Positions 19,601 through 27,523 of a DNA stretch of 64,000 bases are shown piece after piece. The stretch's first letter is position 1. Every line of letters begins with the position of its first letter. Origin of the DNA: Candidatus Poseidonia sp. Its GTDB lineage: Archaea; Thermoplasmatota; Poseidoniia; Poseidoniales; Poseidoniaceae. The notes under the pieces were generated by a model. That model was not told the origin of the DNA and searched no databases. It saw only the letters and a list, made by a program, of their open reading frames with translations. A program made the translations under genes and the position numbers. The stretch is from contig JAURAI010000001.1 in the NCBI GenBank assembly GCA_030829545.1, forward strand, positions 1 to 64,000, read 5' to 3'.

Positions 19601-22600
19601 CTTCTGCCTTGACAGGTTCAACGATTGGCGTTAGTTCTGATTTCACCACGGGCGGTGTTGGGCTCGGTGTTGAAACCGTTGATGGCGAGGAAGCCCCGCT
19701 CATGCGTTGGATATATCCAATCATGTGGTTCAACGTCGGGTAATCCGACAGGACAAAGTCCTCATCGATGGGCAAATTGAACCGATCTCGGATATCGGCC
19801 ATGATCTCAGCCTGTTTGACGGTGTCAATTCCCAATTCACCTTCAAGGTCCTGGTCAAGTTCAATGAAATCAGCAGGATAGCCCGTATGATCGACCACGA
19901 CTTCAACGACCGTTGCCGTCATGTCTGCGTCATCAACGACCGCTGGGGTTTCTACCGCCACTGGCACCGCCAAAGGCGTGGGCGGAGGTGTTGGGGTCAC
20001 TGGTGCAGGGACTGACGGGGCAGTCACAGGTGCACCGCCTTGCATCTGCTGGATGTAGCCAATCATGTGATTCAGGGTCGGGTAATCGGACAAAACAAAG
20101 TCTTCATCGATGGGCAAATTGAATCGATCTCGGATATCGGCCATGATTTCAGCCTGCTTGACCGTATCAATACCCAATTCACCTTCGAGGTCTTGGTCAA
20201 GTTCCACAAAGTCTGCAGGATAGCCAGTATGGTTGACCACGACCTCAATGACGGTGCTCACCATGCCTTCATCACTTACAGGGGCTGCTGTTATCGCAGG
20301 TGCTGGCGCGGGCATTGGTTCAGGAGATGGTTCAGGTACCGGAGCCGTGGCCTTCGGCGTTGGTGCAGGAAGCGAAGGTTCGCTTGGTGATGGCAGACCT
20401 TCCCATGCTTCGGTAGGGGGCCATGGCTCGCCTTGGATGCCTCCATGGAGGTTGTTTTCACCATCTACATAGGCGACCAATTTATTCTGCAATACGCGCA
20501 TGACAACCTTGTCAGTTCCAGCAAGGCCCCGAGTCCAGGCGAGGAGTTTGGCACCGTTGATACGGTCGCCCTCAATGGGCCATCGACGCATCAATGAAAG
20601 GGCGATTTGTGACCCGAATCCAGCAGCAAAGCGCAAACCGTATTGGAGTTCAGGATAATCGCCACCCTTGGAGAGATTCAAATCACCCAACTCAGGGTCC
20701 TTCTCCTTGTGATTCGCAATGGGTGGGATACGCCCGGTGAGCAAGCCATAGAACATGCTTGCGTCCTCGATACCGACCGCCATTGGATGGCCGGTGAACC
20801 CTTTGGTATTGGCGATGACGAGTTTATTGGTGGAGTCCCCAAATGTATCCCTCAGGGCTCTGACTTCGGACTGCGCCGAGCCTCCGCGAGCAGGGGTGTA
20901 AGTTTCATGAGAGAAGAAGACCGTCTTCGGAGCGATCTCATGGCGGTTGAGTCCCCATCGTTGTTCCATTTCACTGACGAAGCCGTTGACGACTTGCCCG
21001 ACGTGGTCAACATCGAGGCGGGTACCGTGATAGGCTGAATTGGCAGTTGTTGAACCAAGGAATTCAGCAATGGGTTGAACGCCTCGTTGCTCTGCTTCAG
21101 AATGCCGTTCAACCACGAAAGCTGCTGCACCCATGCCCAAGACCAATCCATTACGCCTGCGGTCAAAGGGCAAGGCTGTTTCCTCCACAACATTCCCCGT
21201 GGCTGCTGCACCTGAAGCTGCAAAGCCACCTGCAATCCATTCCCACAAGTCATCGCCAGTGACATCTTCTCCGCTGATGATGACCACACGGTCCACCCGT
21301 CCAGCATCCAACCAATCCTCGGCCACCCCGAAGGCTGCTGTTGCAGATGCACAAGCGAGGTTGATGGTGGTATTTGGCCCTCGAATACCCGTATATTGTG
21401 CGAATTGGGAATGTCCCATGTTGAGGGTTTGGAAGAGATACCTTCGGTCAAAACGACCTTCGCCGTCATCGCCGTCTGTCTTGGCGTGCTTGACTCCCAT
21501 CTGCAAACCAGGGAAGCAAGAGGAAAAGACAATTCCAGTACGGTCTCGTTGTAGTTGAGGCACCTGCCAATTACGTATCAGTCGAAGCCCGCCCTTTCCT
21601 ACTTGCTCAACGGGAGTGAGTGGTATCCCCGCATCTCGAAGGGCCAACAATCCAGCGGCAACAGCAAGCTGCGTGCTGATATCCCAGGCTACAACTGCCT
21701 TGGGATCAATACCAAATTCTTCTGCAAGGTCAAAGGCTCCTTTCAGACCGGCCAGTTGGGGAATGTCTCCAAAGACCTTGGCTTGGTCCATGTTCACCGA
21801 GCCATCTCGTCCTTTGATCAAACGTACAATATTTTTGTCGAGCAGTCGTTGCTTGTATTCGTCTGAAACTTCGCTGATGCAGGTATCACCGCGCACCAGT
21901 TGTTCAAAGGTATCCTCTGAAAAAACCCGCTCCATACCGGGCAATCCCAAGGAAATACCACTGACGACGTAGGGGTCAACGTCTCGTTGTGAAACAGTTG
22001 GCGCCTGAAGAGCGGTAGCCGTTGTCACACGCTGCATCTGCGCAGCGACGGGTGCAGCAGTCAAGGTTGCCATCGGCGACCACGAAGAGGGCGGTGCTCG
22101 AACCCAACGGTTGAGGTCACCCGCAGTTTGGATGGTTGAAGTATCAAATTCAGAGTCGGTGTCGGCCTCGGAAGCAAGCGTAGAAATGACATCTTGTACC
22201 TCGTGTGGAGTAAGGCCAAGCCCTTGCTGGAGAAGTACGTGGCCGTGACAGAAAGATGCGGGATAGCCACTGAATTTCGCAATACGGTCGCCAACATAGG
22301 CCTGAATCGCCTTTGTCTTTGCATACTCAGAATCAAGTGGACCAGTTTGGACCACCGAAACAGTTGGGGCGATTGCAACGCTACCGCCAGAATTCGGCAA
22401 GGGGCGTGCACGAGTACGAAGGGATTCGAGTTCTGAACTGGATGACGCTGTTTGAAGCGGGGCTGCAAAGTAGGCTTCAAGTGGACCAGCACGGAATCCT
22501 TCCTGTATGGCATCAGAATCCAAAGCAGGCCATTCGGGGGCTCGTCCAGCCAATGCTAAAGCGCCAATGGCGGTGAAAAAGGTAGCAATGCCCCCTTGTT

Positions 22601-25439
22601 TCGGATGATTGGACATAATGGGTAGGTGGGGTTGGCCCTCAAGAATTTGAGATGCGAACATCGACAGGGCTCGTTTTGGCCCGACTTCAACGAAAATACG
22701 AGCCCCTGCCTCATACATGGTCTCGATTTGTTTGGTCCATTCAACTGCTGATGCCATTTGCGGAGCGAGTTTTTCCAGAATACCGATCTTAGCATCCGCC
22801 CCCTCTGTAGGATAGAAGCTCCCGTCCACGTTCGCGGTAATGGGAATGGTGGGCCACCGAATACTCAGGCTTTCCAAAAAGCGACGCAATGGCTCATTTG
22901 CTGGTGCAACGATACGGGAATGGAATGCGTGTGATGTAGCGAGTGGGACACAATTGAATCCCTTAGCCTCAAAGGAAGCCATCACGGCTCGGACGGGGGC
23001 TGTTTCACCAGCAATCACCGTCATTTTGGGAGAGTTTTTATTGGCTGCGATGACGTATCCCTCGGCTTCATTGAGGACAGTTTCCACCTCGCCATAGGGT
23101 GCGGTTACGCTGGCCATGAGGCCTTTATCATCGATCTCAACCGAGCCCATTTCGGTACCCCGTGCGGCAGCAGCACGCAATGCACCGTCCATGTCAAGAA
23201 TACCAGAGGCCATCAGAGCAGCATATTCGCCGAGGGAGTGTCCTGCGACCATGTCAGGATGATGCCCATAGGTGTTGAGAGTTCGTTCAATCGCTAAATC
23301 CGCAGTGAGCATGGCGGGCTGAGTGTACTCTGTTTGCTTCAACTTGTGCTCGGCTTCCTTTCGTTCATCCGCATTCAGGCTGCTTCTCAAAACGAAGCTG
23401 GAGAGAGTTTCGCCGTCCAAAACCTCAACCATGGTCTCGTCGGCTTGCTTCCAAACTTTTCCGGGCGCGGAAAATCGCTGAACAAGGTCGTGCGTCATTC
23501 CAACGTATTGACTCCCTTGACCGGGATACATGTGGGCGACTTTTGCCTTGGCTGGTACGGGTGAATCCGTGCTAACAAGAACACCTTGGGCTTGGAGGAA
23601 ACCCCATTTTTCTTTGTCATCAAGTGCGTTGATTGCTAAGTTCTGTCGCTTGGCGAATTCTGCCCATGAGGTTGCTACTAAGGCCAAGCGAGCCACGGCG
23701 GTTTCATCGTAGTCGGAACTTGAAGTTTGGAGCGCTTCTGAAAGACGGCGCCCCCGTGGGTCGTCATCGAAGAGAGGACCGCTAAAAGAGAGGGATGCAA
23801 GTTGTTCTTTGAGAGAAGCAACCGAATCACCAGAAAGAAGGAGAACGCCTCCTTCAATCGCTTTCATGGCATCGTATGAGAGAGAGGGAGTTGCAGCCTC
23901 ATCCAAGATAGAGGCCGCCTGAGGCTGCTCTTGGCGGCTGTAAGCCTTCCAGCGTGCATCCCAATCAGAGGCCATGGGGAGATGGTAATCGGGGTCATAT
24001 CCTTCCAAAGCAACGTGGAAATTTGTGCCCCCAAATCCGAAGGCAGAGACGCCTGCACGACGAGGGTGATGTTCAGGACGAGGCCACTCCAGAGGCTGTG
24101 TGGGGACAAAGAAAGGGATGTTGGACCAGTCAACCGTTGGGTTCGGAGTTTCGAAGTTTGCACTTGGAGGAATGGTACGGTGATGAAGGGCCATGACCGT
24201 CTTCATGATGCCCGCAATACCAGCAGCAGCCTTGAGATGACCAATCTGAGATTTGATTGAACCTACGGCAACTTTCCCAGTTCCCTCAACACCGGTCCAC
24301 AGACGTGAGAGCGTTGAAAGTTCAGTCGCATCGCCTACTTTGGTTGAGGTCCCGTGGGCTTCAACCAATTCAACACTTGATGCGGGATAGCCTGCTTGGC
24401 TGTACGCACGTGCTATCGCTTGAATTTGGCCTCGTTGACTGGGCGCCGTAATGCCTTTTCCACGGCCGTCTGACGAACCACCAATACCTCGGATAACGGA
24501 ATAGATTTCATCCTCATCGCGAATCGCATCGCTCAATCGCTTGAGGACAAGAACGCCAGCACCTTCCCCCATGACGAATCCGTTCGCACGTGCGTCAAAA
24601 GGAGAAGAATGAGTAGGCGAAAGAGCGCCGATTGCAGAAAATTTGGAGAAGGTTGCAGGATCCATGGTTCGGTCGGTAGCCCCTGCGAGCATGATGTCGA
24701 CTTGACGCATCTGAAGCAGTCGGCAAGCGTCCAAAACCGCAGCCATTGAGGAGGCACATGCCGCATCCATTGCGTGATTAGGCCCTTGCAGATCAAGCAG
24801 GTTCGCCACGCGTCCAGAAACAACGTTGGCTAATTCACCGGGCATGGTATCTTCATTGATGCGAGGTGTTCCTTCGATAATTTGCTCGGTAAAGGCATCG
24901 GCATTGGTCGTGGGCAGACCGTGCTGCTGAGCTACTGTTGCTGTGTGGTTTGACCACACTCGAATGTTCGATAGGTTTCTGTTTTCACCGCCCAAAGCAT
25001 TGGCAAAGACAACACCCGTGCGAGTCCGGTCGATGTCGCTTTCTTCACCATCGTAGCCAGCATGCTCGATTGCATCTGCAGCCACGGTAACGGCCCAGAG
25101 TTGGCACGGGTCGATTTGACCCAAGGTTCCGGGCGGTTGACGCCAGCGGCGCCAATCAAATTCGGCTTCTTGAACCAAGGCGCCGATTTTAGAATAGGTG
25201 AACCCTTCAGTATGCTTGCCTGGTTCGCCTTCTTTCCAAAAGTGATTGATAGGGCCTGGCCAACGGCCTTCGGGAAGTGGCGCTATGCTCACCTTTGATT
25301 CGATGATGTTCTGCCAGAATGCATCAATTGAATCAGCATCTGGCATCAACGCACCAAGACCGACAACGGCGATTGGCTCGAACGGACCTTGATCAATACC
25401 CTCGCAGGGTTTGCCGTCTTCTGTGGTCAATGACATCAT
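16635..25439 (-). CDS. PfaA-like iterative fatty-acid/polyketide megasynthase: KS-AT-(ACP-like)-KS-ACP-ACP-ACP-KR-DH
   Basis: 2934 residues. Domains in order: KS1 (about 20-470) with active Cys228 (DAACASSM), His near 361 (VEAHGTST) and near 401 (KSQIGHLKAAAG). Acyltransferase (about 635-960) with YPGQGSQ and Ser735 (GHSLGEY). A degenerate ACP-like stretch (about 1040-1110). KS2 (about 1190-1640) with Cys1363 (NLACASATAA), His in FFSHETYTP and GFTGHPM. Three ACPs with LGIDTVKQAE, Thr1759, Thr1873 and Thr1989 at the usual Ser position, separated by Pro/Ala linkers. Ketoreductase (about 2090-2600) with SGGGSG, Ser2494 and Tyr2507 (DYAAAN). A double-hotdog dehydratase (about 2635-2925) with His2643/His2649 and a late ESGFQ. 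No ER or thioesterase domain; FabI upstream can supply the ER. The product is probably a fatty acid or reduced polyketide. A GGTGA site precedes the ATG 6 bp after fabI. Confidence 0.92.
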   Translation of the reverse strand: MMSLTTEDGKPCEGIDQGPFEPIAVVGLGALMPDADSIDAFWQNIIESKVSIAPLPEGRWPGPINHFWKEGEPGKHTEGFTYSKIGALVQEAEFDWRRWRQPPGTLGQIDPCQLWAVTVAADAIEHAGYDGEESDIDRTRTGVVFANALGGENRNLSNIRVWSNHTATVAQQHGLPTTNADAFTEQIIEGTPRINEDTMPGELANVVSGRVANLLDLQGPNHAMDAACASSMAAVLDACRLLQMRQVDIMLAGATDRTMDPATFSKFSAIGALSPTHSSPFDARANGFVMGEGAGVLVLKRLSDAIRDEDEIYSVIRGIGGSSDGRGKGITAPSQRGQIQAIARAYSQAGYPASSVELVEAHGTSTKVGDATELSTLSRLWTGVEGTGKVAVGSIKSQIGHLKAAAGIAGIMKTVMALHHRTIPPSANFETPNPTVDWSNIPFFVPTQPLEWPRPEHHPRRAGVSAFGFGGTNFHVALEGYDPDYHLPMASDWDARWKAYSRQEQPQAASILDEAATPSLSYDAMKAIEGGVLLLSGDSVASLKEQLASLSFSGPLFDDDPRGRRLSEALQTSSSDYDETAVARLALVATSWAEFAKRQNLAINALDDKEKWGFLQAQGVLVSTDSPVPAKAKVAHMYPGQGSQYVGMTHDLVQRFSAPGKVWKQADETMVEVLDGETLSSFVLRSSLNADERKEAEHKLKQTEYTQPAMLTADLAIERTLNTYGHHPDMVAGHSLGEYAALMASGILDMDGALRAAAARGTEMGSVEIDDKGLMASVTAPYGEVETVLNEAEGYVIAANKNSPKMTVIAGETAPVRAVMASFEAKGFNCVPLATSHAFHSRIVAPANEPLRRFLESLSIRWPTIPITANVDGSFYPTEGADAKIGILEKLAPQMASAVEWTKQIETMYEAGARIFVEVGPKRALSMFASQILEGQPHLPIMSNHPKQGGIATFFTAIGALALAGRAPEWPALDSDAIQEGFRAGPLEAYFAAPLQTASSSSELESLRTRARPLPNSGGSVAIAPTVSVVQTGPLDSEYAKTKAIQAYVGDRIAKFSGYPASFCHGHVLLQQGLGLTPHEVQDVISTLASEADTDSEFDTSTIQTAGDLNRWVRAPPSSWSPMATLTAAPVAAQMQRVTTATALQAPTVSQRDVDPYVVSGISLGLPGMERVFSEDTFEQLVRGDTCISEVSDEYKQRLLDKNIVRLIKGRDGSVNMDQAKVFGDIPQLAGLKGAFDLAEEFGIDPKAVVAWDISTQLAVAAGLLALRDAGIPLTPVEQVGKGGLRLIRNWQVPQLQRDRTGIVFSSCFPGLQMGVKHAKTDGDDGEGRFDRRYLFQTLNMGHSQFAQYTGIRGPNTTINLACASATAAFGVAEDWLDAGRVDRVVIISGEDVTGDDLWEWIAGGFAASGAAATGNVVEETALPFDRRRNGLVLGMGAAAFVVERHSEAEQRGVQPIAEFLGSTTANSAYHGTRLDVDHVGQVVNGFVSEMEQRWGLNRHEIAPKTVFFSHETYTPARGGSAQSEVRALRDTFGDSTNKLVIANTKGFTGHPMAVGIEDASMFYGLLTGRIPPIANHKEKDPELGDLNLSKGGDYPELQYGLRFAAGFGSQIALSLMRRWPIEGDRINGAKLLAWTRGLAGTDKVVMRVLQNKLVAYVDGENNLHGGIQGEPWPPTEAWEGLPSPSEPSLPAPTPKATAPVPEPSPEPMPAPAPAITAAPVSDEGMVSTVIEVVVNHTGYPADFVELDQDLEGELGIDTVKQAEIMADIRDRFNLPIDEDFVLSDYPTLNHMIGYIQQMQGGAPVTAPSVPAPVTPTPPPTPLAVPVAVETPAVVDDADMTATVVEVVVDHTGYPADFIELDQDLEGELGIDTVKQAEIMADIRDRFNLPIDEDFVLSDYPTLNHMIGYIQRMSGASSPSTVSTPSPTPPVVKSELTPIVEPVKAEVIPAASNPDIEAVLIEVVVSHTGYPADFIELDQDLEGELGIDTVKQAEIMAEIRDRFALPVDEDFVLSDHPTLNHFTAYITKMQGGASVSVPAEVDAPTSPASPQPIASQSTVEGTRRWQIEVEDCPGTPSLLDVSGTVLVTDDGWGIAEAFCRRMEERGLKAIRVGFESRIRDPSVLDEGGRTVYRADPEQPEHIAWIAQQLADTPLAGLVHMASMKLASEQWDEDTYPSSQIALSGHGWFGLLKELNSQLAEGKHAFVASVTAMDGRHGNLGDRFNSVQCAASGVTKSYAFERPDVRCRALDLHPDLVFNEDLAAARIESDLFELDGEVEIGLDRDGRRWTLVAFAEDVVDELTPLTSADTWLVSGGGSGVTAASIIGVATASRNAGAHFELLGRSRLIESTKDWIEWDAAQLEEEKNALRERMLAASETGKVTMVEWNASWQSFTRSRDVYLTLHAIEQTGNKATYHSIDVMDSEGLATLGSELGRTITGVVHGAGLEDSKLVEDKAYSTFDRVVRVKVDGWRALLGAVKASGLDAPHFACCFTSVAGRFGNGGQTDYAAANSVLDAEMARITAAGQGRGVAIGWTGWRDVGMATRGSIEAVFAAAGIDTLAVEDGVNIFVDEALRGGKRRVIGCGSLGLMDRFNSFRDAPLKLPPGMAATIADPARFPFIDRVLTVEEGQSITTQTTLSTQDHPFLIDHAIDDVPYHPGVMALEMFAQNALLLRPSTCLAGFEEVRFGLPVKLLKGPMTVRIKAEVERQEGDMTWVRCHLVSDLSNSKGEVFGEREHHVALVRLVEKCDDLCPFLQREVDELPTIGTPAPGALIHNPDFIYSRYFHGPRFQSHGGVIRGVGDEELMGIDGVALMRHQLPQIDQFASESEGEKVLLESLPMLIESGFQNAGLVAMETLGFSSLPVGIMWSTMLRVPEQHETLRLRSVQTSAKDDGVTVHDVLVVGDDDAPVLALKGLELKAMAQVDEGQRFSLDR
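19359..20262 (-). repeat. Three tandem ACP-coding repeats
   Basis: ACP3 (about 19359-19575), ACP2 (about 19713-19925) and ACP1 (about 20055-20262) share most of their DNA sequence, including HTGYPADF, LDQDLEGELGIDTVKQ and SDYPTLNH-type stretches. Attachment residues lie 114 and 116 codons apart. ACP1 and ACP2 are nearer to each other; ACP3 differs (MAEIRDRFALPVDEDF). Linkers between them are Pro/Ala/Val-rich and diverged. This points to duplication with selection on the carrier domains. Confidence 0.85.
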
Positions 25440-25445
25440 TTCACC

Positions 25446-26237
25446 TCAATTCATGATGCTCTCGGGCACCATCGTAATCGAATACCCAGCGTCGACGTAA
25501 ATGCACTGCCCCGTTACGCCCGAGGACAGCGGGCTCGAGAGCCAGAGCGTAGCTCCTGCCACATCTTCTTGGCTGACATTTCGTCGCAAAGGAGCATTGG
25601 CTTCAACATGGTCGAGAATACGGTCGAAGCCTGGAATGCCCCCCGCAGCGATGGTACGAATGGGTCCCGAGGAAATGGCATTGATACGATGTCCTTCTGG
25701 GCCGAGGTGGCATGCCAATTCTCGCGTCCAGCATTCAAGGGCAGCCTTTGCCATGGACATGATGCCGTAATTAGGGACGTATCGGTTAGATGCAGCATAG
25801 GTAAGCGTGACCGTTGAAGAGCCCGGGTTGAGATAGGGCAAAGCGTGTTTAAGACAACGCTGAAGGGAATTCGCCGAGATGGTCATGGCGGTGTTGATGT
25901 CTTGGTCTTCGACGAAGAGAATGGGGCGGTCAAAGCAAGCACGAGGTGCAAAACCAATGGCGTGTATGAGGATATCCGCCTTTTTACCGGGGTGGTCTTT
26001 TGCGAATGCCGTGAAGAATTCAGCCGTTGATTCATCCCCAGCGACGTCAAGTGGATAGAATCCGTCGATGGCGGGCAACTCGTCTTTGAGCTTGAAAACT
26101 CTGCTCATGAATCGCTTCTGGTATCCCAAATAGAGGGTCACTCCAGCCGCTGCTAATTGTTTGCAAATGGCCCAAGCGATGGAGTCCTCACTGGCCACCC
26201 CGAAAACAAAGGCTGTTTTTCCTTCTAATCCAATCAT
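25446..26237 (-). CDS. fabI: Enoyl-[acyl-carrier-protein] reductase, FabI type
   Basis: 263 residues from ATG 26237 (a GTG three codons earlier is less likely; GGAG lies 9 nt before the ATG). A short-chain-dehydrogenase fold with the FabI-specific features: GVASEDSIAWAI for NADH binding, the loop HAIGFAPR, and the active pair in a YVPNYGIMSMAKAALE segment (Tyr-x6-Lys), then SSGPIRTIAAGGI. FabI reduces the trans-2-enoyl-ACP in the last step of each fatty-acid elongation cycle. It is the first gene of the operon with the megasynthase, which itself lacks an enoyl-reductase domain. A de novo fatty-acid FabI is unusual in an archaeon; transfer from bacteria is the simplest explanation. Confidence 0.93.
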   Translation of the reverse strand: MIGLEGKTAFVFGVASEDSIAWAICKQLAAAGVTLYLGYQKRFMSRVFKLKDELPAIDGFYPLDVAGDESTAEFFTAFAKDHPGKKADILIHAIGFAPRACFDRPILFVEDQDINTAMTISANSLQRCLKHALPYLNPGSSTVTLTYAASNRYVPNYGIMSMAKAALECWTRELACHLGPEGHRINAISSGPIRTIAAGGIPGFDRILDHVEANAPLRRNVSQEDVAGATLWLSSPLSSGVTGQCIYVDAGYSITMVPESIMN

Positions 26238-26259
26238 GAAAAACACTCCGTAGATAACA

Positions 26260-26277
26260 GGTGTAGTGCGCTACACC
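26260..26277. promoter_or_regulatory. Perfect inverted repeat upstream of the fabI-megasynthase operon
   Basis: GGTGTAG (26260-26266), TGCG, CTACACC (26271-26277): seven matching base pairs around a four-base centre, 23 bp before the fabI ATG. The position is right for an operator of a dimeric regulator of this operon. I see no similar copy in front of other genes of the window. The surrounding gap (26238-26355) holds no other gene. Confidence 0.5.
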
Positions 26278-26355
26278 AAGCCTTTGAGTGTTACCCTTCC
26301 AAACGAGGTACATCGGCCGAGTTCATGACCTTAGAGAAAATGCCGCAAGTTGTAT

Positions 26356-27444
26356 TCACAAGTCGGCAAAGGCGGCGTCAAGATCATCGTCATCGTCATC
26401 ATCAAGGAAGAGATCATCAAGGTCTGAAAGGTCCAAATCGTCAACCTCATCAGGCTCATCAGGCTCATCCTCAAGATCAACGGTGGGCACATACATTGGT
26501 TGTGAGTTGGCACGACGTCGCAGTGCGCGAGCCATAGCGACGATGAGAACCAAACCAAAGATGGCAGCACCTGCGATACTGCCATAGAGAACAAGGGTGT
26601 CTTTGTTCACTTCCTCAAGACCGCCTCCCAATCCGCCTGCGGACGCACTTGCTTCCAATTGAACCGAAATTGTTACTTCGCTTACTGCAGCGTCTGGGTC
26701 GTTTTCACTTGTTGCTTGGAAAATGAGTTGGTGCCGTGAATCTTCACCCACTTTAGAAGGGGCTCGAACAGTGAGTTCTCGGACCGTAGAAACCCCGTCT
26801 TCGCTGACCGATTCAGCAACGAATGTTCCATCAGGGAAGGTGAATCCAAGTTCTTCAAGTTCGTCAACATTGACGATATTGACGCTGATTCTGTCGTCAT
26901 CATTACCGTTGTTTTGGAACTGGAAAGAGACCTTGACTTGCTCGCTCTCCCCCATGGTCCTCGTACTCTTGTCAGAGACATCCAGGTCAACCATACCATA
27001 AGTTCCAATGTTCAAATCACCGTTCACGCTTGCATTGGAGGCGAGTGCTTCTGGCCACTCCAATACACCGACATTGGTGACTGATGCAATCAAGGTGAAT
27101 TCGTAAGAGATGGACGAGGACATGCGTTTTTGTCCAGTGAAGGTTACAGTGAAATCTTCTTCTTCGTCAGGACCCAGGTCGAAGGTGTCTTCTTCCAAGA
27201 TCATGTCAACTTCAATGCCGCCCCATTCCTTCTCAACACTGATCGACTCTTGGAAGGAAGAGGGATTCTTGACCGTGCATGTGATTTCAATTGAGGGGGT
27301 ATTGAGTGGGTGTACGTCCAGTTCAGGTTGCTTTTCATCGCATTCGATTTCAACCCCTGGCGCGGTTGGAGTCTGAGCGCTTACCGGCATTGATGCAAGA
27401 AGCAGCGCGATGGTGACGAGAACCAGACTTCGCGCGTGTTGCAT
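26356..27444 (-). CDS. Secreted, membrane-anchored beta-domain protein with acidic cytoplasmic tail
   Basis: 362 residues from Met at 27444 (an upstream in-frame ATG at 27480 would add 12 residues before the signal peptide). A signal peptide is followed by two beta-sandwich units with VKNPSSFQESISV and FQNNGNDDDRISV segments, as in CARDB/NEW3-like domains of archaeal surface proteins. One transmembrane helix (about 290-312 of the mature count) leads to a cytoplasmic tail ending in an Asp run (LFLDDDDDDDLDAAFADL). Likely a surface structural or adhesive protein; function unknown. Confidence 0.75.
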   Translation of the reverse strand: MQHARSLVLVTIALLLASMPVSAQTPTAPGVEIECDEKQPELDVHPLNTPSIEITCTVKNPSSFQESISVEKEWGGIEVDMILEEDTFDLGPDEEEDFTVTFTGQKRMSSSISYEFTLIASVTNVGVLEWPEALASNASVNGDLNIGTYGMVDLDVSDKSTRTMGESEQVKVSFQFQNNGNDDDRISVNIVNVDELEELGFTFPDGTFVAESVSEDGVSTVRELTVRAPSKVGEDSRHQLIFQATSENDPDAAVSEVTISVQLEASASAGGLGGGLEEVNKDTLVLYGSIAGAAIFGLVLIVAMARALRRRANSQPMYVPTVDLEDEPDEPDEVDDLDLSDLDDLFLDDDDDDDLDAAFADL

Positions 27445-27523
27445 AGCGGCCACAGTAGAAGGGTGTGGATTCTCTTTCATCAATGTGATGGGAGATTGGG
27501 TGACTTAAAGGGTGAATCTAAAT

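Noticed and set aside
19707-20390. Open frames on the plus strand over the ACP region.
   Set aside because: They repeat with the ACP DNA and are shadows of the megasynthase frame.
16635-25439. Naming the product as EPA or DHA.
   Set aside because: PfaB-D subunits and the FabA-like dehydratase pair of the PUFA system are not present; product type cannot be read from the domains.
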